A stretch of DNA of 64,000 nucleotides from positions 1-64,000 of the forward strand of contig NZ_JAIXHL010000017.1 in NCBI RefSeq assembly GCF_030145815.1, given 5' to 3'. The notes below the pieces were generated by a model, which worked only from the letters and a program-made list of their open reading frames with translations, was not told the DNA's origin and made no database searches. This document shows, piece after piece, positions 56,372 to 64,000 of the stretch. The DNA is from Sphingomonas sp. Its GTDB lineage: Bacteria > Pseudomonadota > Alphaproteobacteria > Sphingomonadales > Sphingomonadaceae. The position numbers and the translations under genes were made by a program. Numbering within the stretch: the first letter of the stretch is position 1; each line of letters opens with the position of its first letter.

Positions 56372-56391
56372 TACCGGTGTCATCGACACCG
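56372..56391 (+). promoter_or_regulatory. LacI-type operator just before the plus-strand receptor
   Basis: ACCGGTGTCA (56373-56382) overlaps a dyad CGGTGTC-ATC-GACACCG (56375-56391). It ends 3 bases before the receptor's Shine-Dalgarno, so a bound repressor could block transcription after initiation. Confidence 0.6.
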
Positions 56392-56409
56392 TTTGAGAGG
56401 GGAATATCA

Positions 56410-59229
56410 ATGCGGTTCACTGTTCGCCGTGGCGGCGCACGCCTGCTGGCAGCCACTTCCGCCCTTGTTATCGCTACCGCCGCCCAGGCGCAGGACGCGC
56501 CGGCCGAGCCCGCTGCTGGCGAGGATGAGGAAATCGTCGTCACCGGCTTCCGCGCATCGCTCGACGCCGCGCTCAACGTGAAGCGCGACTCGGTCGCCGC
56601 GGTCGATGCGATCGTCGCCGAGGATATCGCCAAATTCCCCGACCAGAACCTTGCCGAATCGCTCCAGCGCATTCCCGGCATCGCGATCCAGCGCGACGGC
56701 GGCGAAGGGCGCGCGATCACCGTGCGCGGCCTGGGTTCGCAGTTCACCCGCGTCCGCGTCAACGGGCTTGAGACGATCACCACCAGCAATGACGGCGCCG
56801 CATCGAACCGCGACCGCGCGTTCGACTTCAACGTGTTCGCGTCGGAACTGTTCAGCTCGATCGTGGTGCACAAGACTGCGTCCGCCGACCTCGACGAAGG
56901 TTCGCTCGGTGCGGTCGTCGACCTCAACACCGGCAATCCGCTCAAGGGCAAGGAAGGCTTCACCTTCGCCGCATCGGCCCAGGGCAGCTATAACGATCTG
57001 TCCGACACCTGGGGCCCGCGCGTCGCCGGCCTGATCGGGTGGAAGTCGCCCGACGGCACGCTCGGCGCATCGGTCTCCGCCGCCTATCAGAAGACCACGA
57101 CCAAGGAGATCGGCAACAACACCGTTCGCTGGGCGCAGGCGCGCTTCGATTCGGTCAACGGCACCAACTGCTTCACCACCGCGAACAGCGGCGGCACCTA
57201 TGTGCCCAGCGCTGCGTGCGATCAGGCCGCGCTGTCGTTCCACCCGCGCATTCCGCGCTACGGCGAAATCACCCATGATCGCGAGCGTCTGGGCCTGACC
57301 GGCAGCATCCAGTGGTCGCCGAGCGATGCGACCAAGGTTTCGATCGACGCGCTCTATTCCAACTTCAAGGCCGACCGCCGCGAGAAATGGGGCGAAGTGC
57401 TGCTGCGTTCGAACGAGCGCTCGATCAACGTCGTCAATCCGGTCTATGACAGCAGCAACAACATGATTGCTGCCACGCTCAACGACGCTTGGGTGCGGAC
57501 CGAGCATTTCCTGAAGCAGAGCGAGACCGAATTCTACCAGATCGGCGCGACCTGGGATCAGGACGTCACCGACAATTTCCGTTTCACCCTCATCGGCGGC
57601 TATTCGCGCTCGAACGCCGATGTGCCGGTCGAAACCACCATCGTGTTCGATGATCGCGATGCCCAGGGCTATAGCTACGACTATCGCAACATGCATGCAC
57701 CGACGCTGACCTTCGGCACCAGCGTCACGACGCCGGGCAACTTCCAGCTCGCGGAAATCCGCGACCGTCCGTCCAACGTGCTCAACCAGTTCCGCAATGC
57801 GCAGCTGCGCACCGAATGGGACGTGACCGACAATTTCACGGTCAAGGCCGGCGCGGTATGGCGGCGCTACAACTACGACATCGTGGCGTTTACCCGTGAC
57901 ACGGCGGTGTGCGGCAATGGCGGCGTCGATCGCGTGCTAGGCACCCTGACCTGTTCGCCGACCAGCCTGTTCGGTCCGACCGCCGTCTATGGCTTCCCGG
58001 TCACTGCGGCGCTGTCGGAGCTGTTCACGCTGACCGGCTCCAATGCGCCGTCGGGCACGACCACCAGCTGGCTGATCCCCAACCTCGAAGCCGCCACGGC
58101 CTATACCAACCTTTATGGCCGGACGGCGAACCTCGACGGCGGCAATAATCGCGGCGTCGTTGAGGAAACGACCGGTGGCTATCTCCAGTTCGATGCCAAG
58201 GGCGCGATGTTCGGGCTCGATTATGCGCTCAACGCAGGCATCCGCTATGTCCGCACCGACCAGTCGTCCTACGGCATCAACAGCGGCGTCGTGGTGACGG
58301 TCGAGCGCGACTATGAGGACTGGCTGCCCTCGTTCAACCTTGCCCTCTATCCGTCGAACGACATCATCATCCGCGGCGCCATCGCCAAGGTGATGACGCG
58401 TCCCTCGCTCGGCAATTTGACGCCGGGCGGTTCGGCCGATGGCTTCAACTATCGCGTCACCAGCGGCAACCCGTTCCTGCTGCCGTTCCGTGCGACCAAT
58501 TTCGACCTGGCGTTCGAATGGTATTTCGCGCCCCAGTCGATCTTCTCGGTCGCGCTGTTCAAGAAGGATGTCGCGAGCTTCCCGGTCGCGATCACGCGCA
58601 CCGGCACCTTCACCGAGACCGGCCTGTCGCCGTCGGTGCTCGTGCCGTCCTCGCCCGCAGCGCTCAACCCGATCCAGCAGTCGCAGCCGATCTGGACGAT
58701 CGCGACCACCGGCAACGGCACCGGCGCATCGCTGGAAGGCGTCGAAATCGCGCTGCAGGCACCGTTCAAGTTCCTGCCCGGCTTCCTGTCGAACTTCGGC
58801 GGCATCGTGAACGCCACCTTCGTCGACAGCTCGGCCACCTATACCCAGCAGGGTCCGGCAACGACGCCGGGCGGATCGCTGCCGTCGGTTTCGGTCGAGA
58901 ACACGCTCTATGGTCTGTCGAAGAAGCAGTACAACGCGACGCTCTACTATGAGGACAGCAAGTTCAGCGCGCGCGCGTCGGTCAGCTATCGTGACGGCTT
59001 CACCGATGCAGGTTCGGGCACCGGCAACGTGTTCGAAGGCTATGAAGCGATCACCAATGTCGATGCATCGGTGCGCTACAAAGTGACCGACTATCTCGAA
59101 CTCTCGGTCGAGGGAACCAACCTCACCGACGCCTATCGCGAGCGCTGGACCGACATCAGCGCGCGTCGCAACTATGAAAACAACCACTTTGGCCGCACGA
59201 TCCTCGTGGGCGCGCGGATCAAGATGTGA
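56410..59229 (+). CDS. TonB-dependent receptor of the plus-strand pectin operon
   Basis: The 939-residue outer-membrane receptor has a signal peptide (LLAATSALVIATAAQAQ), a TonB box (EEIVVTGFR), a plug with LAESLQRIPGIAIQRDGGEG, and a barrel ending in FGRTILVGARIKM. It starts at ATG 56410 behind GAGAGGGG. It belongs to the same family as the divergent receptor but is about 140 residues shorter. It heads an operon with an esterase and GH43, which suggests uptake of a decorated or side-chain oligosaccharide (for example arabinan or acetylated pectin). The exact ligand is inferred. Confidence 0.93.
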   Translation: MRFTVRRGGARLLAATSALVIATAAQAQDAPAEPAAGEDEEIVVTGFRASLDAALNVKRDSVAAVDAIVAEDIAKFPDQNLAESLQRIPGIAIQRDGGEGRAITVRGLGSQFTRVRVNGLETITTSNDGAASNRDRAFDFNVFASELFSSIVVHKTASADLDEGSLGAVVDLNTGNPLKGKEGFTFAASAQGSYNDLSDTWGPRVAGLIGWKSPDGTLGASVSAAYQKTTTKEIGNNTVRWAQARFDSVNGTNCFTTANSGGTYVPSAACDQAALSFHPRIPRYGEITHDRERLGLTGSIQWSPSDATKVSIDALYSNFKADRREKWGEVLLRSNERSINVVNPVYDSSNNMIAATLNDAWVRTEHFLKQSETEFYQIGATWDQDVTDNFRFTLIGGYSRSNADVPVETTIVFDDRDAQGYSYDYRNMHAPTLTFGTSVTTPGNFQLAEIRDRPSNVLNQFRNAQLRTEWDVTDNFTVKAGAVWRRYNYDIVAFTRDTAVCGNGGVDRVLGTLTCSPTSLFGPTAVYGFPVTAALSELFTLTGSNAPSGTTTSWLIPNLEAATAYTNLYGRTANLDGGNNRGVVEETTGGYLQFDAKGAMFGLDYALNAGIRYVRTDQSSYGINSGVVVTVERDYEDWLPSFNLALYPSNDIIIRGAIAKVMTRPSLGNLTPGGSADGFNYRVTSGNPFLLPFRATNFDLAFEWYFAPQSIFSVALFKKDVASFPVAITRTGTFTETGLSPSVLVPSSPAALNPIQQSQPIWTIATTGNGTGASLEGVEIALQAPFKFLPGFLSNFGGIVNATFVDSSATYTQQGPATTPGGSLPSVSVENTLYGLSKKQYNATLYYEDSKFSARASVSYRDGFTDAGSGTGNVFEGYEAITNVDASVRYKVTDYLELSVEGTNLTDAYRERWTDISARRNYENNHFGRTILVGARIKM

Positions 59230-59243
59230 CCGAGAGAGGGGGC

Positions 59244-60278
59244 ATGGCGGATCGGAACGGGGTTCCCCTTCGACCCGACCGCCGTGCATTTCTCGTAACC
59301 GCCGGAGCGGGGGCGGCGCTGCTGGCGTCCGCCACCGCTCATGGCCAGACTGCACCGCCGGCCACCGGAACGCCGGGGCCGGCGGGGCTTCCCGACCCGA
59401 CCGAGACGATCGACCTGTGGCCCAAGGGTGCGCCGGGCCTGCCCGCCACACCCCCGGTCGAGACGGTCACCGAACGCAGCACCGACCGCGACCTCACCGA
59501 CCGCGCAGTGCTCGGCATCACCCGTCCGCGCATGGTCGTGTTCCGCCCGCACCGCCCCAATGGCGCGGCGGTGCTGATCACCCCCGGCGGCGGCTATCGC
59601 CACATCGTCGTCGATAAAGAGGGGTATGAGCTGGGCCGCTGGCTGTCGGCGCGCGGCTTTACCGTCTTCGTCCTCTTCTACCGCCTACCCGGCGAAGGCT
59701 GGGCCGCCGGGCCGAACGTGCCGCTCGCCGATGCCCAGCGCGCAATGCGCCTGATCCGCCACCGCGCGCGCGACTATGGCATCGATCCGCAGCGCGTCGC
59801 CGCGATGGGCTTTTCCGCCGGGGGACATCTCTGCGCCGACCTGCTCACCCGCTTCGACGCGCGCGTCTACGACCCCGTCGACGCCGCCGACCGCCACAGC
59901 GCCCGGCCCGACGCGGCCGCGCCAATCTACCCCGTCGTCACCATGACCGCGCCGCACGCCCATGCCGGATCGCGCAACTTGCTGATCGGCGCGCATGCCG
60001 ACGCGACGCTGGAGGCAGCGCATTCGCCCGAGCGCAACGTCCCCGCCAACGCTCCGCCGGTGTTCCTGCTCCATGCCGAGGACGACAACGTCGTGCCAGT
60101 GGAGAACGCGCTGCTGCTCCGCGCCGCACTGCGCGCGAAGGGCATTCCGGTGGAAACCCATCTCTTCGCCCATGGCGGCCATGGCGGCCATGGCTTTGGC
60201 CTGCGCAAAACCCTGGGCAAGCCAGTTGCAGCATGGCCGGACTTGTTCCTGGCCTGGGCAACCGGCATCCTAGTCTGA
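59244..60278 (+). CDS. Exported alpha/beta-hydrolase, probable acetylesterase
   Basis: The 344-residue protein has a Tat-like signal (DRRAFLVTAGAGAALLAS). Its hydrolase fold resembles bacterial acetyl-xylan/pectin acetylesterases of the BD-FAE type. The triad is suggested by S in MGFSAGGHLC, D in HAEDDNVVP and H in FAHGGHGGHGF. The oxyanion region is LITPGGGYRHIV. ATG 59244 has GAGAGGGGG upstream and is preferred over the GTG at 59226 that overlaps the receptor stop. It sits between the receptor and GH43 genes, consistent with deacetylating plant-cell-wall oligosaccharides. Confidence 0.84.
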   Translation: MADRNGVPLRPDRRAFLVTAGAGAALLASATAHGQTAPPATGTPGPAGLPDPTETIDLWPKGAPGLPATPPVETVTERSTDRDLTDRAVLGITRPRMVVFRPHRPNGAAVLITPGGGYRHIVVDKEGYELGRWLSARGFTVFVLFYRLPGEGWAAGPNVPLADAQRAMRLIRHRARDYGIDPQRVAAMGFSAGGHLCADLLTRFDARVYDPVDAADRHSARPDAAAPIYPVVTMTAPHAHAGSRNLLIGAHADATLEAAHSPERNVPANAPPVFLLHAEDDNVVPVENALLLRAALRAKGIPVETHLFAHGGHGGHGFGLRKTLGKPVAAWPDLFLAWATGILV

Positions 60279-60295
60279 ACAATAGGGAAAGTACG

Positions 60296-61891
60296 ATGCG
60301 TATGAACCGCCGCGACCTGATCGGTGCTGCTACGATGGGTAGCGCTATCACGCTGACCCCGGCGGCTACAGCGGGAAAGCAACGCCAGCCCCCAGCCCCC
60401 GACTGGAAGCGCGGCTTCGACAATCAGCGCATCCCCGACCTTGGCGATGGCCGATTCCTCAACCCGCTGATGGCGGGCGACCATCCCGATCCGACGATCC
60501 TCAAGGATGGGAAGGACTATTACATGACCTTCTCGACCTTCGACTCCTATCCGGGGCTGGTCATCTGGCACTCGCGCGACCTGATCAACTGGCAGCCGGT
60601 CGGCGCGGCGCTGACCAAGAATATCGGGTCGGTATGGGCGCCGGAGCTGTGCAAGCACAACGGCCGCTATTTCCTCTACATCCCGACCAAGGGCCCGAAC
60701 ACCAGCTGGGTGATCTGGGCCGACAAGATCGAGGGGCCGTGGAGCGAGCCGATCGACCTCAAGCTGCCCAACCATATCGACCCGGGCCATGCGGTGGGCG
60801 AGGATGGCTCGCGCTGGCTGTTCCTGTCGGGCGGCGACCGCGTGCGCCTGTCCGACGACGGCCTCAGCCGCATCGGCGAGCCCGAGCATGTCTATGACCC
60901 CTGGCGCTATCCCAAGGACTGGATCGTCGAGGGCTTTGCGCCCGAGGGGCCGAAGATCACCCGTCATAATGGCTGGTTCTACATGATCACCGCGGTCGGC
61001 GGGACAGCGGGGCCGCCGACGGGGCATATGGTGATCGCCGCACGCTCGAAATCGATCCATGGGCCGTGGGAGAATTGCCCGCACAACCCGCTGGTCCGCA
61101 CCACATCCCTGCAGGAAAAATGGTGGTCGCGCGGCCATGCGACGTTGGTCGAGGGGCCGGGCGGCGACTGGTGGAGCGTCTATCACGGCTTCGAGAATGG
61201 CTATTGGACGCTCGGGCGACAGGCGCTGCTCGATCCGATCGAATGGACCGACGACGGCTGGTTCCGCATGAAGGGCGGCGACCTGTCACAGCCGATCGCC
61301 AAGCCCAAGGGCGGCACCAAGAGCGGCCCTCACGGCATGAAGCTGTCGGACGATTTTGTGACGCTGGATATCGGGGCGAAGTGGAATTTCTTCCGCCCCG
61401 CCCCCGATGAACGGTCGCGCGCACGGGTTGCGAACAACATTCTCCATCTTGACGCGCGCGGCACCGCGCCGTCCAGCTCATCGCCGCTGCTGCTGATCGC
61501 GGGCGACCCCGCCTATCGCTTCGAATGCGATATCGAGATCGCACCGGGCGGCACCGCCGGGCTGATCCTGTTCTACGACGACAAGCTCTATTGCGGCCTC
61601 GGCTTCGACGAGAAGCGCTTTGTCACGCACCAGTACGGCATCGAGCGCGGCCGCCCCGCCAATCCACATGGGCGCAAGATGCGCATGCGCGTGACCAACG
61701 ACCGCCACATCGTCACCTATGACACCAGCACCGATGGCGGACAGACTTGGCACCGGTTCGACCGCGGCATGGAGGTGTCGGGATACCACCATAATGTCCG
61801 CGGCGGCTTCCTGATGCTCCGCCCCGGCCTCTATTCGGCCGGTGCAGGCACCGCGAAGTTCGCCAATTTCCGGTTCGAGGCGCTAGGTTGA
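60296..61891 (+). CDS. Exported GH43-family glycosidase
   Basis: The 531-residue protein has a Tat-like signal (MNRRDLIGAATMGSAITL), then a five-bladed beta-propeller of the GH43 type with the catalytic-base region GDHPDPTILKDGKDYYMT. SVWAPELCKHNG and a later acidic stretch (WIVEGFAPEGPKI) supply likely acid residues. A C-terminal beta-sandwich domain (about 345-531) follows, as in many beta-xylosidase/arabinofuranosidase members. It probably removes arabinose, xylose or galactose side chains from pectic fragments. Subfamily is not resolved. Confidence 0.88.
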   Translation: MRMNRRDLIGAATMGSAITLTPAATAGKQRQPPAPDWKRGFDNQRIPDLGDGRFLNPLMAGDHPDPTILKDGKDYYMTFSTFDSYPGLVIWHSRDLINWQPVGAALTKNIGSVWAPELCKHNGRYFLYIPTKGPNTSWVIWADKIEGPWSEPIDLKLPNHIDPGHAVGEDGSRWLFLSGGDRVRLSDDGLSRIGEPEHVYDPWRYPKDWIVEGFAPEGPKITRHNGWFYMITAVGGTAGPPTGHMVIAARSKSIHGPWENCPHNPLVRTTSLQEKWWSRGHATLVEGPGGDWWSVYHGFENGYWTLGRQALLDPIEWTDDGWFRMKGGDLSQPIAKPKGGTKSGPHGMKLSDDFVTLDIGAKWNFFRPAPDERSRARVANNILHLDARGTAPSSSSPLLLIAGDPAYRFECDIEIAPGGTAGLILFYDDKLYCGLGFDEKRFVTHQYGIERGRPANPHGRKMRMRVTNDRHIVTYDTSTDGGQTWHRFDRGMEVSGYHHNVRGGFLMLRPGLYSAGAGTAKFANFRFEALG

Positions 61892-61939
61892 CGCTGTGTC
61901 GGCTTCGCTGACGCGGTGCCGCAGGAACTGAGAACGCCG

Positions 61940-62590
61940 CTATTCGTCCACGATTGGTCCGCTCGGCTTGATCTCCGCCTCGATCGCCATCCGCACGACC
62001 TCGGCCAGCGTGCGCACGCCGAGCTTGACCATCAGGTTCGCGCGATAGCTCTCGACCGTGCGGAACGACAGGTCGAGCCGCCGCGCGGTCATCTTGGCGG
62101 ACTGGCCCATCATCATGCCGTAAACGACCTCAAGCTCGCGCGGAGTCAGCGGCGCGAACCGCTCGCGCGCGGCGGCCAGCTTTTCACGGCTCGCGGCAAC
62201 GGTCATCCGGCGCACCTGCGCGATCGCGATACACTCCTTCAGCGTGTCGAGCTGAACCGGCTTTTCGACGAAATCGACCACCCCCGTGCGCAGCGCGGCA
62301 ACCGCCGTCGCGATGCTGCCGGTGCCGGTCAGCATGACCACGACATGGCGGCTGTTGCGATCGACCAGCGCGGTGTGGACCTGCATCCCGTTCATCCCCG
62401 GCATGGTCAGATCGAGCACGACGCAGCCCGGCGGCAGATCGGCCTGCGCCGCCAGGAACGCCTCGCCGCTGGCAAAGCCCTGTACCGCATAGCCGGCTTC
62501 CGCCAGCGCGTCGGCGAGTTCGTCACGCAGGGCGGTATCGTCATCGACCAGATAGACGGGGTCGACGGGGCTGGCTGCGGGGTCGGTCAT
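61940..62590 (-). CDS. FixJ-type response regulator
   Basis: The 216-residue protein has a receiver domain (about 8-125) with D15-D17 acidic cluster, phosphoacceptor D60 (VVLDLTMPGMNG), T88 and K110 (FVEKPVQ). A LuxR/FixJ helix-turn-helix (about 150-205, LTPRELEVVYGMMMGQSAKM) follows. Its ATG overlaps the histidine kinase stop as ATGA, so the two are a coupled pair. The gene converges on GH43. Whether it controls the pectin locus is not shown by sequence. Confidence 0.9.
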   Translation of the reverse strand: MTDPAASPVDPVYLVDDDTALRDELADALAEAGYAVQGFASGEAFLAAQADLPPGCVVLDLTMPGMNGMQVHTALVDRNSRHVVVMLTGTGSIATAVAALRTGVVDFVEKPVQLDTLKECIAIAQVRRMTVAASREKLAAARERFAPLTPRELEVVYGMMMGQSAKMTARRLDLSFRTVESYRANLMVKLGVRTLAEVVRMAIEAEIKPSGPIVDE

Positions 62591-64000
62591 GTGAGCCTCC
62601 ACGGATGGGACAGCGGAAAGGTGAGCGTCAGCGTCGCCCCTACCGCATCGTCATTATTGGCAAGAGTGATGGTGCCGCCGATCTCGTCGACGATCTGACG
62701 ACAGATGAACAGGCCAAGGCCCGTGCCCTTGCCCGACGGCTTCGACGTGCTGAACGCGTCGAACGGCGAGTCAGCCAGATCATCGACCAGCCCGGTCCCA
62801 TCGTCGCGGATCGCGACTGCGACATGGTGCGCGGTTTTGGTGATGTCGATCCGGATCGCGCCGGCGGTCAGTTGTTCGGCGCGCGCCTGTTCGATCGCGT
62901 CGGCGGCATTTTGCAGCGCATTGACGATGATCTGCTCGATCCCGATGCGCGGCAGCATCATCGGTTCGATCTGCGGCCCAGGGACAATAGTCAGGTCGAT
63001 CCCGCGATTCTGCAGCACTGGACGCATGAAGCGCGCGGCATCGTGAATCGCCTGCACCAGATCGGTCGGCTCGCGATCGCCGCGCTCTTCGCGGGCATAG
63101 GCCGATGTCCGCTCGATGATCGCAGAGGCGCGCGCAACCTGCTCCAAAATGCGGGTGAACTTCTCGCCCGCCCGGTCACAGGCGGGCGGGTCGCGCTGCA
63201 GCATGGTCGCGCCATTCTCTGCCGCGAGCGAAATGGTGAACAGCGGCTGGCGCAGTTCGTGGCTCAGCGCCGATGCCATGCCGCCCAGCTCGATCAGCCG
63301 GGCATTGTGCAGCATCTTGGTCTGCATCGCCTGTGCCGCGCGCAACCGCACCAGACAGCCGAACCGCCACTCGCTCGTCTCCGCATCATAGTCGTGCGCA
63401 AGCAGCAGGAACCAATGCTGGCTGTCCGATCCAGCAAGGCGCAGTTCGGCCATGATGTCGTTGGTCCCGCGCAGCGAGATCAGGGTGCTGCGGTCCGCCG
63501 GATTGAACGGCACGACGCGCTGACACGCTCCCGCGCCCGGAGTCAGCTCCAGAAAGCGCAGCGCATCATCCTCGATCCGCAGGCCACTCAACAGCCGCAG
63601 GTCGATCGCGGTGCGCAGCTCGTCGACCGTCCGCGCGAGCCGCTCGCGCTCTTCGTCGGCGTCGAGATAATCGTCCGTCGCCTGGCGCAGCATGTTCAGC
63701 ACTGCGTTCGACTCGATGAACGGTGCTTCGTCGCGCGGAAAGCGCTGGCGCGCCGCGAAGCTGTGCACCGCCGAGTCCCACAGGCGCATCGACCGCCCCA
63801 GCGCGCGCCGAAACCCGAACAGCGCCAGCTCGACCAGCACAAGGTAGGCCATCAGCGGCGACAGGCCGGTGAAGATCTCGCCAAAGCTTTCCAGCACGAG
63901 CGGGCGCGGCGACACCAATACGGTCCTTTCGCCATCGCGCCCGGCAACGACGCAGACCCGTAACCAATAGGTAAAGGTGTTGCGATCGTCCGGCCCGCCC
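62587..64000 (-). CDS. Sensor histidine kinase, 5' end outside the window
   Basis: The visible C-terminal part (about 470 residues) has one membrane helix (LSPLMAYLVLVELALFGF), a PAS/GAF-like region, a dimerisation helix with the phospho-His in ALSHELRQPLFTIS, and an ATPase domain (NALQNAADAIE, DDGTGLVDD, GKGTGLGLFICRQIV). The frame stays open beyond the internal TTG at 63918 to the window edge and reads sensibly upstream (RNTFTYWLRVCVVAGRDGER), so the gene starts further right. It pairs with the FixJ-type regulator. Confidence 0.88.
   Translation of the reverse strand, partial: GGPDDRNTFTYWLRVCVVAGRDGERTVLVSPRPLVLESFGEIFTGLSPLMAYLVLVELALFGFRRALGRSMRLWDSAVHSFAARQRFPRDEAPFIESNAVLNMLRQATDDYLDADEERERLARTVDELRTAIDLRLLSGLRIEDDALRFLELTPGAGACQRVVPFNPADRSTLISLRGTNDIMAELRLAGSDSQHWFLLLAHDYDAETSEWRFGCLVRLRAAQAMQTKMLHNARLIELGGMASALSHELRQPLFTISLAAENGATMLQRDPPACDRAGEKFTRILEQVARASAIIERTSAYAREERGDREPTDLVQAIHDAARFMRPVLQNRGIDLTIVPGPQIEPMMLPRIGIEQIIVNALQNAADAIEQARAEQLTAGAIRIDITKTAHHVAVAIRDDGTGLVDDLADSPFDAFSTSKPSGKGTGLGLFICRQIVDEIGGTITLANNDDAVGATLTLTFPLSHPWRLT

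Overview
The window looks like chromosomal DNA of a sphingomonad-type alphaproteobacterium (Sphingomonas or a close relative). The basis is strong GC3 coding bias, two large TonB-dependent receptors of the Caulobacter/sphingomonad type, a TamA-TamB pair, a FixJ-type regulator, a possible EcfG-like promoter before trehalose genes, and a REP-like palindrome (gtcacccccgcg...). No tRNA, rRNA, phage, IS element or CRISPR array was seen.

Region 1 (about 0.5-17.5 kb, all on the minus strand) is an envelope-protease cluster. In transcription order it holds an exported TPR protein, an HtrA-type protease, an OmpR-type response regulator, a REP-like inverted repeat, a histidine kinase, a second HtrA-type protease and a terminator. 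After these come two related small secreted proteins, a secreted CHAT-domain protease, a second exported TPR protein, a third small secreted paralogue, a secreted caspase-like protease, a small exported protein and a PRMT-like methyltransferase. The two TPR proteins share a C-terminal signature, which ties the two halves together. This is the best candidate here for an undescribed system: two clan-CD cysteine proteases and two HtrA proteases, all apparently exported, beside a two-component pair.

Region 2 (17.6-20.4 kb) is tyrosine/homogentisate catabolism: hppD, hmgA and a small Rieske protein. Region 3 (20.4-24.4 kb) is a translationally coupled trehalose operon: otsB, a GH15 hydrolase and otsA. 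Region 4 (24.5-38.5 kb) is mostly housekeeping or accessory: a Baeyer-Villiger-type monooxygenase with a TetR-like operator, a retropepsin-like protein, an S9 peptidase, tamB-tamA, malate synthase G and a MarR regulator.

Region 5 (38.6-61.9 kb) is a pectin/oligogalacturonide utilisation locus. It has an ExuT-like transporter with a hydratase-family protein, a LacI regulator, and an operon of an RpiB-family isomerase (DhuI candidate), kduI, kduD, kdgK and a carboxylesterase. After a TetR/P450 pair come two divergent operons: TonB receptor, PL1 lyase, ThuA-cupin fusion and PL10 lyase on the minus strand, and TonB receptor, esterase and GH43 on the plus strand. A shared near-palindrome, TGACACCGGTnTCA, precedes the transporter, kdu and both receptor operons and probably defines the LacI regulon. 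KDPG aldolase and an unsaturated galacturonyl hydrolase are not in the window.

Region 6 (61.9-64 kb) is a FixJ-type regulator coupled to a histidine kinase that runs off the right edge.
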